Assembly: GCF_035621455.1 (NCBI RefSeq)
Contig: NZ_CP141822.1
Location: 1,426,001 to 1,490,000, forward strand
DNA: 64,000 nt
Direction of reading: 5' to 3'
From: Vibrio natriegens NBRC 15636 = ATCC 14048 = DSM 759
GTDB taxonomy: Bacteria; Pseudomonadota; Gammaproteobacteria; Enterobacterales; Vibrionaceae
Made by a program: the position numbers and the translations under genes
Notes under the pieces: model-generated
What the model was told of the DNA's origin: nothing
The model's input: the letters and a program-made list of their open reading frames with translations, nothing else
Databases searched by the model: none
Part shown: positions 30,196-41,743 of the stretch, one piece after another
Numbering within the stretch: position 1 is the stretch's first letter
Layout: each line of letters begins with the position of its first letter

Positions 30196-30245
30196 GCTTA
30201 TCGAATTTCCAGCTTTAAAGTGGCCAGCCCAACTTAAGGAACAGG

Positions 30246-31052
30246 TTATGATTTTGTTTGCAGGGCTAGGAACTGTAAAATCGTGTGCATTACACCATCC
30301 TCATCATTTGAACGGGTAATATAGTTTGCCGCCGCTTTCGTTTCTTCAAAAGCATTACGCATGGCAAAGCTAAAGTGAGCACGTTCCATTAGCTCGATAT
30401 CATTGAATCCGTCTCCAAATACCATGGTTTCAGCTTCTGTTGCTCCGACGATGGATTGCAGTTTTTCAACGGTGGTTCCTTTGTGAACGCCAGCATTCGC
30501 AATATCGATCCATGCAGCTTCTGATACAACGATATAGGCTTGTTCGTCAAAGTGAGAGAGTTGAGGACGAATTAGTGGACACTGTTTGTTCTCATCATAA
30601 ACAGTGATCTTTACGAAATCAGAATCAATATCTGTATATGAATCGACCAATTTTACCTCAGCATAAGAGGTTCTTACTAAGTTGCGTAAATGCTCGGGTG
30701 TATCTCGTTTGATAGCAGCAAATTCGGGGGTACACGCAATGACGATATGCGAGCCTTGGATAGACTCTAATTGCTGAATGATGTTAAGACCTAACGCATT
30801 ATTGAGAAGAGATTGATAAATAATCTGTCCCTGATGTTTGATACGAGTAGCGCTGTCTCCGAGTATCCAGAAATCTTTGCTTTGTTCTCCGAATAGTTCT
30901 TCAACCCGTTCAACTTGCTTGCCAGTACAAGGGGCGAACTTCACACCATGCTCTTGCATGCTGGTGACTACTTGCTGGAATAATTCGCGGTTGTAATCCC
31001 CATGACGGTTTAGAAACGTCCCATCCATATCCGTGATAATCAGTTTAATCAT
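30246..31052 (-). CDS. HAD-superfamily Cof-type phosphatase
   Basis: A 268-residue HAD phosphatase of the Cof/YbjI kind with a type C2 cap. Motif I is DMDGT (Asp8 and Asp10) and motif IV is FGDGFNDIEL near residue 217. Such enzymes remove phosphate from sugar phosphates or cofactors such as FMN or PLP. I chose the ATG at 31052 because GAGGA lies eight bases before it; the ORF can extend five codons upstream. It forms a unit with the downstream DeoR gene, which suggests a sugar-phosphate substrate. Confidence 0.88.
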   Translation of the reverse strand: MIKLIITDMDGTFLNRHGDYNRELFQQVVTSMQEHGVKFAPCTGKQVERVEELFGEQSKDFWILGDSATRIKHQGQIIYQSLLNNALGLNIIQQLESIQGSHIVIACTPEFAAIKRDTPEHLRNLVRTSYAEVKLVDSYTDIDSDFVKITVYDENKQCPLIRPQLSHFDEQAYIVVSEAAWIDIANAGVHKGTTVEKLQSIVGATEAETMVFGDGFNDIELMERAHFSFAMRNAFEETKAAANYITRSNDEDGVMHTILQFLALQTKS

Positions 31053-31067
31053 TATTGCATTCCTCAT

Positions 31068-31426
31068 TTTTTAATCGGTCACTGAAGCAATAAAAACACA
31101 AATGGACATAATGATCAATAAGTGAACATTGTTTTGATTGTTTGTGTTCATTGGTGTTTGTTTTTCTTATGCTCCCTTGCGAGTAGCACTTGATGGCTTG
31201 ACGAAATAATGATTAGCCAATTTGAGTGGAGAGCTATGCATTTCGATATCACGCAAATAGACAGTAAGGAAAAGACATTTAAGTAAAGTGATCACTAGCT
31301 AGATCAGTAACAATGAGATCCTTATTGAGTATTTGGTTAATAGTTGGCAATTTGATTATTTTTTGTGCTATAAAGGTGCTCGAATGACTCCCAAGCTGAT
31401 TCAGGGAGTAGAATTGGAGTAAAGAT
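31068..31426. other. Divergent control region between phosphatase and nlpI
   Basis: About 360 bases. It contains a DeoR-type site at 31141-31164 and otherwise AT-rich sequence. GGAG before the nlpI ATG is the ribosome-binding site. Confidence 0.5.
31141..31164. promoter_or_regulatory. DeoR operator candidate before the phosphatase gene
   Basis: TTTGTGTTCAT, three bases, then TGTTTGTTT. This matches TTTGTGTTCAT, three bases, TGTTCGTTT at 30171-30193 with one change outside the spacer. Confidence 0.55.
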
Positions 31427-32368
31427 ATGGTTAAATGGTATAAGTTTTATAGTCTAGGTGCGCTGATTGTTTTGACAGGATGTAACCCTGTTGAGCAAGA
31501 CATTTCACAAGAAAGCTCAACCCGAAATGAAAAACAATTAGTTTATCCAGCTATGGCTGTACCGTTGCAACCGAATGCAATGGCAGAGGCTAATATTGCA
31601 AAACTAAATCATCTCCTGACAGATAAAGAACTCGACGATGAGGCTCGTGCAGAAATCTATTTAAAACGAGGTCTCTATTATGATGAGATTGGGTTAAGAG
31701 ATTTGGCGAGTACAGACTATGCCAAGTCGCTGGAGATCAACCCTCAACAACCTGATATCTACAATCTGCTTGGGATGTACTACACCCAACTGAGTCAGTT
31801 TGATGCTGCCTATGACGCATTTTATTCATCTCTTGAATTGGATCCGAGTAATAAGCAGGCTATCTACAACCGTGCAATTGCACTTTATTATGGTGGAAGA
31901 CCAGAACTTGCACTGGAAGACATGAAAACTTTCCATGAGGACAACCCGAATGATCCTTTCCGTGCTATCTGGTTATACATTATAGAATCGGACGTTGATA
32001 AAACTGCAGCAACGGCAAAGTTACAAGAGAGTTATAAAAACCGCACCGATGAGTGGGGTTGGGTGTTAGCCGGTATACTGCTAAACGAAATAACTGAAGA
32101 AAATGCTGTTAAACTGGTTACTAATAGCACAACAGATAATAAAGTGATGGCACAGCGACTTACCGAAGCTTATTTTTATTTAGGTAAGTATTATATGGAA
32201 CATGGCGATATGAGCCGAGCGCTATCAGTGTACAAGTTAGCCATATCTTTGAACGTATGCAGTTATAATGAGCATAGCTATGCATATTTAGAGTTAGAAC
32301 GTATTTCAAAAGATTTTAAAGCAGCGAAAGAAGCGGGTAATACAGAAAAATTTGTTAGTTTAAACTAA
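31427..32368 (+). CDS. nlpI: NlpI lipoprotein (TPR adaptor)
   Basis: A 313-residue lipoprotein precursor with lipobox LTGC and cysteine at residue 19. It is built from TPR repeats (AEIYLKRGLYYDEIGLRDLA, then DIYNLLGMYYTQ). Segments such as GMYYTQLSQFDAAYDAF, IALYYGGRPELAL and DPFRAIWLYI match what I recall of E. coli NlpI. It scaffolds peptidoglycan hydrolases and the Prc protease at the outer membrane. It is monocistronic here, with a strong terminator, and does not sit beside pnp as it does in enterics. Confidence 0.93.
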   Translation: MVKWYKFYSLGALIVLTGCNPVEQDISQESSTRNEKQLVYPAMAVPLQPNAMAEANIAKLNHLLTDKELDDEARAEIYLKRGLYYDEIGLRDLASTDYAKSLEINPQQPDIYNLLGMYYTQLSQFDAAYDAFYSSLELDPSNKQAIYNRAIALYYGGRPELALEDMKTFHEDNPNDPFRAIWLYIIESDVDKTAATAKLQESYKNRTDEWGWVLAGILLNEITEENAVKLVTNSTTDNKVMAQRLTEAYFYLGKYYMEHGDMSRALSVYKLAISLNVCSYNEHSYAYLELERISKDFKAAKEAGNTEKFVSLN

Positions 32369-32393
32369 ATACCATCTGCATATACCTAAATAG

Positions 32394-32428
32394 AAAAGGC
32401 GAACAACTCCATGAGTCGTTCGCCTTTT
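32394..32428. terminator. Bidirectional terminator
   Basis: AAAAGGCGAAC and GTTCGCCTTTT pair strongly with an inner ACTC/GAGT stem. It serves nlpI from the left and the convergent small exported protein gene from the right. Confidence 0.9.
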
Positions 32429-32453
32429 ATAAATTCATTTCAAAACCTGTCGT

Positions 32454-32795
32454 TTAGCGACCGTCTTCATTAACTCTGTAGTTGAAATCAACGTCAACAA
32501 TGGCACGATACTCAACAGTACCTCGAGATACTGGGACTTCCTCAACCCTCACTTGAGCACTTTCTACATTCATACTATGTCCGACAACGCTTTGACCAGT
32601 AGGATTCAGTTTCCAACGTAACTGGTTGTCATTTGCGCTCGCTAGTGAATCGTACATATTGAAACCAGCATTGATCGCTTCTTCTTTACTAGCAAATGTA
32701 TCTGAGTATAGTTTTTTGTTGTTTTGAACCATCCGTTCACCAGCGGTAGCGGTAAACGCAAAAAACATACATAAGATTGTAATTAACGCTTTCAT
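32454..32795 (-). CDS. DUF3316-like small exported protein
   Basis: A 113-residue precursor with a signal peptide ending near ATAG (residue 19). The mature part reads as a small alpha-beta domain: a helix with ASKEEAINAGFNMYDSL followed by strands ending in VEYRAIVDVDFNYRV. This pattern resembles the DUF3316 family of Vibrio periplasmic proteins, whose function is unknown. The family name is from recollection of the pattern and not from a search. AAGGTA precedes the ATG. Confidence 0.65.
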   Translation of the reverse strand: MKALITILCMFFAFTATAGERMVQNNKKLYSDTFASKEEAINAGFNMYDSLASANDNQLRWKLNPTGQSVVGHSMNVESAQVRVEEVPVSRGTVEYRAIVDVDFNYRVNEDGR

Positions 32796-32908
32796 AACAG
32801 TACCTTATAATGAACAGGATATTAGGCACACACAAAGACTAAGTTCCAATTCATTTGTTCTTGATGTCATCCCGATAGTCATCTTTGTCACAATCTTGCA
32901 AGCTTTCT

Positions 32909-32949
32909 GCTATCTGAAAATGAAAAAACGGCTATCTGAAAATGAAAAA
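32909..32949. repeat. 19-base tandem direct repeat
   Basis: GCTATCTGAAAATGAAAAA occurs at 32909-32927 and again at 32931-32949, three bases apart. It may be a slippage duplication or a tandem protein-binding site. Confidence 0.8.
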
Positions 32950-33223
32950 TCAGCTTCGACTTGTATGGGTGTACTCTCAAAAACAGAGAACCCATACATA
33001 AAAAGTAGCACTAATTTGACCTCGATCAAGTTTTGAAAGTTATTAGTTGAGTGTTTTGTCATTAACAAATATAGCGACAGGTGGCTATATTTATTCTTAT
33101 GTTCTTAGTGATTGCTTTTTAGTCGTTCAATGAGCCCACAAGAGCATTTGGGTTTGAACTGAGAATTGCAGGAATTTATGTCAGATTCAGGCTTTTCCTT
33201 ACCTTTCATGCATTTGAAGAACA

Positions 33224-33252
33224 AAAATACCGCCCTTGACGGGCGGTATTTT
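33224..33252 (-). terminator. Terminator of mqo
   Basis: AAAATACCGCCC pairs perfectly with GGGCGGTATTTT around TTGAC, just past the mqo stop on the minus strand. The stem ends in Ts on either strand. Confidence 0.88.
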
Positions 33253-33305
33253 AGTTATGGAAGTTGAGTAGAATAGGGGAATAAAACGTTGAAAACCGCA
33301 GGAGA

Positions 33306-34907
33306 TTAAGCCCTGCAGGCATAAACTGGTTCGTTTTGCTCCACTATGCTTTCTTTACTCGAGCGAACCTCAAGTAAGTCCTGCTCTAAGTGCAGTATTT
33401 CACTCGTTGTACGTAAAATTTCCTGATTCAATTGAGGGTGTTCGATTAATGGCAACCCATATGATGGAATCATTTCTTTAATTTTATGCTTCCACTTATC
33501 CGAAGCCATCTCGTTACTGAAACAACGTTCAAGTAATTGAAGCATTATCGAAGTCGAAACAGATGCTCCTGGTGATGCGCCTAATAAGGCGGTGAGGCTA
33601 CCATCTTCAGCGTGAACAAGTTCGGATCCGAGGTGTAATTCACCACCTTTACCTGGCACATGCTTTATGATTTGGACGCGCTGACCTGCTTGTACCAAAG
33701 ACCAATCCTTGATGTCTGCCGACGGGAAAAATTCGCGCAGTGCATTCATTCGGTCTTCATTGCTCTGTGTTAGCTGGCCGATAAGGTATTTGATAAGATC
33801 AAAGCTCTTCATCCCTACTTGTGTCATTGGCAGTAAGTTTGATGGGCGTACGGAATTAAACAAGTCTAATAAAGAACCATTTTTCAGGAACTTACTTGAG
33901 AAGGTTGCAAATGGGCCGAATAGAACCACTTCTTTTCCATCTATGACTCGGGTATCCATATGTGGCACCGACATGGGTGGGGCACCGACGGGGGCTTTGC
34001 CATATACTTTGGCTTTGTGGGCTTTAATGATGTCAGGTTTTTCGGTCACTAGGAATTGACCACCAACAGGAAAACCACCATAGCTTTTGGCTGCTTTTAT
34101 TCCTGATTTTTGCAGGAGCGTAAGGGATGCGCCTCCTGCGCCTATAAATACATATTTCGTATGAACAGTACGGGTTTTGTTGCTACTAAAATCCTTCACT
34201 TTTAATTTCCAGGTACCATCAGGCTGGTGTTTCAGTGAACGGACTTCGTGTTGCAAGTTGAGTTTGAAGTTGTGATTTGTTCCCAGGGCGTCAACCATGT
34301 GATGTGTCAAAGCGCCAAAGTTCACATCAGTACCAAAACGAGAACGGGTGGCCGCAACAGGCTGGCTTGGATCGCGGTTTTCCATCAGTAATGGAGCCCA
34401 AGAGCGGATCTGTTGTTCATCTTCTGAATAAACCATGCCATCAAAAAGAGGAATAGTTCGAAGCAATTTGAAGCGTTTACGCAGAAACTCGACATTGTTT
34501 TCGCCAGTGACGAAGCTCATATGAGGAGCACTTTTGATAAAGCTACCCGGGTTACTAATTGTGCCTTCCTTTACCAGATAGGACCAAAACTGACGAGACA
34601 ATTGAAATTGTTCATAAATATCAACAGCTTTACCTATCGTGACCTGGCCGTTCGGCATCTCTGGCGTATAATTAGATTCCGCAAGAGAGGCATGCCCCGT
34701 TCCGGCGTTATTCCATGCGTTGGAACTTTCTTGAGCGACATCATCAAGGCGCTCAAACATTTCTATTGTCCAGTTGGGCTCTAGTTGTTGGATGAATGTA
34801 CCGAGCGTCCCGCTCATGATACCTCCTCCGATTAAGACAATATCAACCATTTTTTCTCTGTCAGAACTGAGCTGGTTTAATTCATTTATACCAGTTGCGT
34901 TGTTCAT
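33306..34907 (-). CDS. mqo: Malate:quinone oxidoreductase
   Basis: A 533-residue FAD enzyme that oxidises malate to oxaloacetate and passes electrons to quinone at the membrane, in parallel with NAD-linked malate dehydrogenase. Residues about 20-40 carry the FAD fold (VDIVLIGGGIMSGTLG), followed by SSNAWNNAGTGHASLAE, the typical Mqo substrate segment, and GASPGASVST near the C-terminus. Length is normal. The start has only a weak ribosome-binding site. It is monocistronic, with its own terminator. Confidence 0.95.
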   Translation of the reverse strand: MNNATGINELNQLSSDREKMVDIVLIGGGIMSGTLGTFIQQLEPNWTIEMFERLDDVAQESSNAWNNAGTGHASLAESNYTPEMPNGQVTIGKAVDIYEQFQLSRQFWSYLVKEGTISNPGSFIKSAPHMSFVTGENNVEFLRKRFKLLRTIPLFDGMVYSEDEQQIRSWAPLLMENRDPSQPVAATRSRFGTDVNFGALTHHMVDALGTNHNFKLNLQHEVRSLKHQPDGTWKLKVKDFSSNKTRTVHTKYVFIGAGGASLTLLQKSGIKAAKSYGGFPVGGQFLVTEKPDIIKAHKAKVYGKAPVGAPPMSVPHMDTRVIDGKEVVLFGPFATFSSKFLKNGSLLDLFNSVRPSNLLPMTQVGMKSFDLIKYLIGQLTQSNEDRMNALREFFPSADIKDWSLVQAGQRVQIIKHVPGKGGELHLGSELVHAEDGSLTALLGASPGASVSTSIMLQLLERCFSNEMASDKWKHKIKEMIPSYGLPLIEHPQLNQEILRTTSEILHLEQDLLEVRSSKESIVEQNEPVYACRA

Positions 34908-35347
34908 TGGGGTGTAATCTCTCTCTAAAATAACAAGTAGTCGAAAGCGAGGGATACGTTATTGTCTTCAAAAGTATTATTTTTTTATTTTTTATAGTTA
35001 TTTACGATTGTTAAAATCGCTTGGGTCGATCAGGTTGTTAAGTGCCTCCTGATTGAGCTCTTTTTAAACGTTTACGGATAAATACAGCCCATAGATAAGT
35101 GATCGAGAATAATAGGGGCACCGACTGTACCACGTCGGGTGATGAGATCGCCACCGTTGTGATGCTTGGGAAATGAAAAATTTTGTGAACTAGCGGCAAT
35201 GTTGCGGGGGCGCTATCTATAGGCTTGATTGATCACTTCTGGAGTCACGTGGTTGTCTTTGGTTAGCATTATCACTTTTCTCTTAGTAAACAAAAACAAA
35301 GCCCATTTGTTAGAGAGCTTTGTTGTAAGTTCAAACCGAAAAGTAAG
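34908..35347. other. Intergenic region with possible gene relic
   Basis: 440 bases between mqo and the homocysteine methyltransferase-like gene. Apart from the minus-strand open stretch at 35038-35230 I see no gene. Confidence 0.5.
35038..35230 (-). pseudogene. Possible relic of a membrane-protein gene
   Basis: A minus-strand frame of about 63 codons without a convincing start ends in a hydrophobic helix (VPLLFSITYLWAVFI) followed by a positive tail (RKRLKRAQ) and a stop. This looks like the C-terminus of an inner-membrane protein whose front is lost. Length alone does not rule out chance. Confidence 0.3.
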
Positions 35348-36304
35348 CTAATCTTCTTTGGTTTTAGCCGCGATGACCTGTTTGGCTATCTCGTCCAAGT
35401 GGTTATCCCAGGTTCCGCAACAGCCACCCCAAATGTCCATGTGCGGGTATCGTTTAGCCAGGTCGCCACATTGCTCGCCCAGTTCTACGGGATCGCCATC
35501 CTCGAGATGTCCAAGCTTACACAGCGCGAGTTTTTCCATCTTGGACGCGTTTGGTCGAACGCCTCTGATTCGATGTATCCAGTCACTATTCTCAATCGCA
35601 GGTTCATATTCCACTGGATGAGAGCAGTTGATTAAATAAAATTCGACTGCGTTGTCTGTTTCTCTATCAATCGTTTTTATTGCCTCGGCTAAGCTGGGGC
35701 CTGAATTGAGTTTCGAACTACTATCTAATGTCAGTGAAATGGCAAGAGGCACACCGATTTTCTGAGCTGCTCGGACAACACCGATTGATTCAGGGATGTT
35801 ATTGAAGGTGATGGCCAACGCTAAATCGACATCCGCTTTTTTCAAGGTCTCTAACTGAACAGAGTGATAGTCTTCGGCTTCATTCTCCGTGATCTTGTGA
35901 TTGGTGGAATAGGCGTCGCCTCGTGGTCCGATTAAACCTTGGAACAGAACTTCCGGAATATCTGTGGCGTACTCTTTTGCGACCTCACGAAGAAACTCGA
36001 TGCATTGAATATTGGCGTCAGCGAGACTTTGTGCAGAGTAGCCCAATAGCGCTCCCCAGTCAGGACTGGCGCGGTAGTCGAGCCCACCCATAAGTGCACA
36101 GACCTTATGTTTCGCCGCGACGTCCAGATAACTTCGGAACATCTCTCTCATCTTTTCAACCGCAGCGGGGTTATCGAGTAGGGGGGACATGGCAAACTGG
36201 GGTAAATCAAAACCGTACTTATACATCAGTTCCGTTTCCGTCCCTCCCTCGGTTAGATAAAGTCGTCCATCTTGTTGAGTAGGAAAAGATTTTTGCCTGG
36301 CCAT
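35348..36304 (-). CDS. Homocysteine S-methyltransferase-family enzyme
   Basis: A 318-residue TIM-barrel methyltransferase. Its zinc-binding cysteines are visible as INCSHP (near residue 225) and GGCCGT (near 293). It also has the N-terminal DGRLYLTEGGTETEL, where this family typically has DGGxGT. Relatives move a methyl group to homocysteine, or to related thiols, from donors such as S-methylmethionine or betaine. It has no partner gene beside it, so the donor is unknown. It follows the hca terminator and so has its own promoter in the 194-base gap upstream. Confidence 0.88.
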   Translation of the reverse strand: MARQKSFPTQQDGRLYLTEGGTETELMYKYGFDLPQFAMSPLLDNPAAVEKMREMFRSYLDVAAKHKVCALMGGLDYRASPDWGALLGYSAQSLADANIQCIEFLREVAKEYATDIPEVLFQGLIGPRGDAYSTNHKITENEAEDYHSVQLETLKKADVDLALAITFNNIPESIGVVRAAQKIGVPLAISLTLDSSSKLNSGPSLAEAIKTIDRETDNAVEFYLINCSHPVEYEPAIENSDWIHRIRGVRPNASKMEKLALCKLGHLEDGDPVELGEQCGDLAKRYPHMDIWGGCCGTWDNHLDEIAKQVIAAKTKED

Positions 36305-36451
36305 GTTGAAACCTCCATCTTGTTTAGATGAGAAATGTTCTTTGAAGTTTAGAAACAGTTAGTCATTAATGGCAATTATAATGATGGAATTGTTAATAGG
36401 ATTCTTAATGAGGTGTTGTCAGTGGTCTGACTCGTTTGGTTAGGAACACAA

Positions 36452-36480
36452 AAAGTAGCCGAGTGTGGCTCGGCTACTTT
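36452..36480 (-). terminator. Terminator of the hca operon
   Basis: AAAGTAGCCGAG pairs perfectly with CTCGGCTACTTT around a five-base loop, 19 bases past the hcaD stop. Confidence 0.88.
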
Positions 36481-36498
36481 GTCTTGGCAGAGGAGAGG

Positions 36499-37704
36499 TC
36501 ATTTTAACAGGCTTTTTAGTGCCACAGTCTCATCAGTTATGGACGGTATCTCGACAACTTTACCTGAATCGATCAACTTTCTTAGTACACGGATTTCGCG
36601 ACCTTGATTTAAAGTGATGGCGCCTTTTACCTGATTGTCTACTACGTTAAACCAGATTGCTTTGTGAGTTGATACATCACCACGGATTATCCAGTGCTCA
36701 CCGTGAATATCACCCACAAACTGCAGATTAAGATCGTATTGATCGGTCCAGAACCAGCCCGCACCAGGTTGACTAAAAGGTTGCTCCAGCATTGCCGAGG
36801 TTGCGATATCGGCTTGTTGGTTGGCATTTTCCCAAGTTTCTTTGCGTACCAGTTGACCTTGCGCATTTTTACAAAGGGTGACGTCTCCAGCGGCAAAGAT
36901 ATTTGGGTTGGATGTCTGACATTGGTTATTCACGATAATGCCGTTGTGTGTTTCCAGACCAGCTTGTTGAGCGAGCTGATCGTTTGGTTCAATACCTATG
37001 CCGTATACTACTCGATCGCCTTTGATTTGCTGGCCGTCCTGCAGCGTAAGGGTGACGTCACTAGCGGATTCGGCTAACTCAATTTGGGCATTGAAGTAAA
37101 ACTTCACGCCACGATTTTGGTGATAATCTAGCAGATATTCTTGTACCGGCTTAGGTGTGTTGCGTCCCATCAATACCGGAGCGGCTTCAATTACGGTCAC
37201 TTCACATCCGCTTTGGCGTGCGCTGGCGGCAACTTCCAGACCAATAGTTCCGGCACCGACAACGATGATACGCTCCTGATTTTGCAGATGAGGCCTCAAA
37301 GTTTGAGCATTTCGATGATGACGTAAAGTCAACGCTCTCTCTCCGAGTTCATCTAATAACGGAAAACGGCGAGCACAAGCTCCGGTAGTGATTAGCAACT
37401 TATCAAAGTCTATAAACGTATCATTCTCTAGGCACAGTCGGTGCTGTTGCGGTTCAATGGCTTTTACCGTGCATTGCTGCATTATGTTGACTTTATTTTG
37501 CTGCCACCAGTCGCTTGGCAGGATAAACTGCAACTGGGGGTCGTCATCTAATAGTGCCGCTTTTGACAAAGGTGGACGCTCATAGGGCATAACGGTTTCA
37601 TCACAAATTAGTGTGAGACGTCCATCAAAGCCTTTTTGGCGTAAATAGGCGGCAGCCATCGCTCCCGCCTGGCCGCCACCTATGATTACAAAGTGTTTTT
37701 CCAT
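36499..37704 (-). CDS. hcaD: 3-phenylpropionate dioxygenase ferredoxin reductase
   Basis: A 401-residue FAD- and NADH-binding reductase that passes electrons from NADH to the HcaC ferredoxin. The FAD loop is VIIGGGQAGAMAAAYL at the N-terminus, and the NAD loop is IVVGAGTIGLEVAA near residue 150. IFAAGDVTLCKN marks the second FAD-contact site. It is the last gene of the operon, nine bases after hcaB, which is the order known from E. coli. Confidence 0.92.
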   Translation of the reverse strand: MEKHFVIIGGGQAGAMAAAYLRQKGFDGRLTLICDETVMPYERPPLSKAALLDDDPQLQFILPSDWWQQNKVNIMQQCTVKAIEPQQHRLCLENDTFIDFDKLLITTGACARRFPLLDELGERALTLRHHRNAQTLRPHLQNQERIIVVGAGTIGLEVAASARQSGCEVTVIEAAPVLMGRNTPKPVQEYLLDYHQNRGVKFYFNAQIELAESASDVTLTLQDGQQIKGDRVVYGIGIEPNDQLAQQAGLETHNGIIVNNQCQTSNPNIFAAGDVTLCKNAQGQLVRKETWENANQQADIATSAMLEQPFSQPGAGWFWTDQYDLNLQFVGDIHGEHWIIRGDVSTHKAIWFNVVDNQVKGAITLNQGREIRVLRKLIDSGKVVEIPSITDETVALKSLLK

Positions 37705-37713
37705 GGATTCTCC

Positions 37714-38526
37714 TTACAGATCGAGACCTGCTGCAACGTGACGGATACCACGAATACCAAGACCAGCATCGGCATTGATCATCACACCTGTCAGCGTTCG
37801 GTTATTGCGTCGCGACGCTAGCATCACGTATGGTCCGGTAAAATCTTGGGTTTCTGGCATAGACTGAAGCGGTAGAATTGCTGCTACTTTTTCGGGGGTT
37901 AGTGAATCCATAATCGCGCAGTCTTGCTGATTGAGTGATTTAGGACCACGAAGATCCGTCGCCATACCACAAGGTCCAACGCCGTTAACACGCACTTTTG
38001 GTGCTAGCTCGTAAGCCAGTTGACGGATTAGACCGACCGCAGCATGTTTACTGGCCGTGTAAAGTGGACCTCCACCACCCGGATACCAGGCGGCGTTGGA
38101 CAGGGTAAAAATCATGCTGCCGTGACTTTCAATCAAAGCTGGTGCAGCGGCCTTGGCTCCCAGAATGTAGCCAAGCACGTTAACACCAAGCAATTCGCTA
38201 AACCCTTGTTTTAAATTCTCAGCCGGAGTTTTAACCAGCGATGCATTGTGATCCCAGATACCAGCATTGCCAATAAAGCAGTCCAATTTACCAAACTCAG
38301 TTAGGGCTGCGTCTACAACACGCTGGTTATCTTCCACTGATGTTACATCACCCTGAACGGCGACAATTCGGTCACCAAACTGGTGCTTAAGAGAGGCTAT
38401 TTTGTCTGCAGAGATGTCGAGCGTGGCAATGTTTGCACCTTCTTCAATAAAGCGCTCTATTAGTGCCAGCCCGAGTCCGGAACCACCCCCGGTAATTAAG
38501 ACGACATTGTCTTGTAAATCACTCAT
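37714..38526 (-). CDS. hcaB: Phenylpropionate-dihydrodiol dehydrogenase
   Basis: A 270-residue short-chain dehydrogenase with cofactor loop [11 protein letters not shown] at 13-23, the NAG motif near residue 88, and catalytic YTASK near residue 155. It rearomatises the cis-dihydrodiol made by the dioxygenase to the catechol (2,3-dihydroxyphenylpropionate). It overlaps hcaC by four bases (ATGA). GC is high here (35 of 60 bases at 38041-38100). Confidence 0.92.
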   Translation of the reverse strand: MSDLQDNVVLITGGGSGLGLALIERFIEEGANIATLDISADKIASLKHQFGDRIVAVQGDVTSVEDNQRVVDAALTEFGKLDCFIGNAGIWDHNASLVKTPAENLKQGFSELLGVNVLGYILGAKAAAPALIESHGSMIFTLSNAAWYPGGGGPLYTASKHAAVGLIRQLAYELAPKVRVNGVGPCGMATDLRGPKSLNQQDCAIMDSLTPEKVAAILPLQSMPETQDFTGPYVMLASRRNNRTLTGVMINADAGLGIRGIRHVAAGLDL

Positions 38527-38839
38527 GACGCCTCCGGTAAATCAATGTAGACGGTGCCGTCCTCAACACTGACCGGGTAGGTGGCAATGGCATCGGTGGC
38601 GGGAAGGCAAAGTGCTTTCCCCGTTTTTAGACAAAAACTGGCGGCATGTAGCGGGCATTCCACTGTCGCATCATCTTCCAAGTAGCCTTCAGACATAGAG
38701 GCGTTACCATGACTGCAACGATCATTCATCGCATAAAATTCGTCGCCAACATGAAACAGTGCGATAACTGGGTCAGCATCAATCCGGAGAGCCTCACCTT
38801 CCGGTAACTCTTCAACGAGGCAAGCTTTAATTCGGTTCA

Positions 38840-38840
<1 letters not shown>
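38523..38840 (-). CDS. hcaC: Rieske ferredoxin of the phenylpropionate dioxygenase
   Basis: A 105-residue Rieske protein. The iron-sulfur ligands are CSH (near residue 42) and CPLH (near 62). It carries electrons from HcaD to the HcaE oxygenase. The stop of hcaF and its own start share a base (TGATG), and its end overlaps hcaB by four bases. Confidence 0.92.
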
Positions 38841-40849
<2,009 letters not shown>

Positions 40850-41743
40850 ATGGAATTAAGGCACTTACGTTATTTTGTTGCTGTTGCGAAAGAGTTAAAT
40901 TTTACTCGGGCTGCGGCGAAGTTACATACATCACAGCCATCGTTGAGTAGTCAGATAAAGGATTTGGAAGAGTGCGTGGGCGTGCCGTTGCTAATGCGTA
41001 ATCGAAGAAAAGTGACGATCACTGCAGCGGGGGAGTTATTTCTTAAGGAAGCTATTTCGATATTGGAGATGGCTGAAAACGCCAAGATTAAAGCAAGACA
41101 GGCAATGTTAAACGATAAATCAATAACGATTGGTTTTGTGCCTTCAGCAGAAGTTAACGTATTACCTGAAGTGCTCCCGTTACTACGACTTGAAAATCCG
41201 GATATGCAAATAGAGTTGAGTAGTGTCATCACCACGGAGCAGGAATCCCAAATACTCGACGGTCAGCTTGATGTAGGCTTCATGCGTAACCCTGTTATTA
41301 GCCCATTTGTAGAACGTATGGTTGTGTTTAGTGAGCCGCTAATCGTGATGTTGCCCGTATCGCACCCTCTGGTTTCGCACTCTGAGATTAGTCCGTCGAT
41401 GCTCAATGGGCAGGATTTTATTGCCACAGATCCGCTTTATTCAGGGGCCTTGTCGCCAATGGTTAAGGATTATCTTAATTCCACAGAATGCCAACCAAAT
41501 ATTGTACAGACGTCGACTAATATCTTGGTTACGATGAATTTGGTTGGGATGGGATTAGGGCTTACTATATGCCCGGGTTATATGGAAAAATTTAATCCAG
41601 GTAATGTGGTTTTTCGCCCATTACAAGGAGAAGCACCACGTTTTGATCTTATTATGGCGTGGAATAAAGATAATCAAAATCCAGCTTTGCAGGAACTGGT
41701 TTCAATTGTGAAGTCAAAATTTAATGAGCCGAGAATTAATTAA
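40850..41743 (+). CDS. hcaR: LysR-family activator of the hca operon
   Basis: A 297-residue LysR regulator. The winged helix occupies residues 1-60 (MELRHLRYFVAVAKELNFTR), followed by the two-lobed effector domain. Its position and orientation match E. coli hcaR, which activates hcaEFCBD in response to phenylpropionate or cinnamate. AGGA lies seven bases before the ATG. Confidence 0.9.
   Translation: MELRHLRYFVAVAKELNFTRAAAKLHTSQPSLSSQIKDLEECVGVPLLMRNRRKVTITAAGELFLKEAISILEMAENAKIKARQAMLNDKSITIGFVPSAEVNVLPEVLPLLRLENPDMQIELSSVITTEQESQILDGQLDVGFMRNPVISPFVERMVVFSEPLIVMLPVSHPLVSHSEISPSMLNGQDFIATDPLYSGALSPMVKDYLNSTECQPNIVQTSTNILVTMNLVGMGLGLTICPGYMEKFNPGNVVFRPLQGEAPRFDLIMAWNKDNQNPALQELVSIVKSKFNEPRIN

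Larger units (their letters stand above)
32796..33305. other. Intergenic region with a short direct repeat
   Basis: 510 bases. It contains two copies of a 19-base direct repeat near 32909-32949 and the mqo terminator at 33224-33252. No gene is supportable. Confidence 0.5.
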
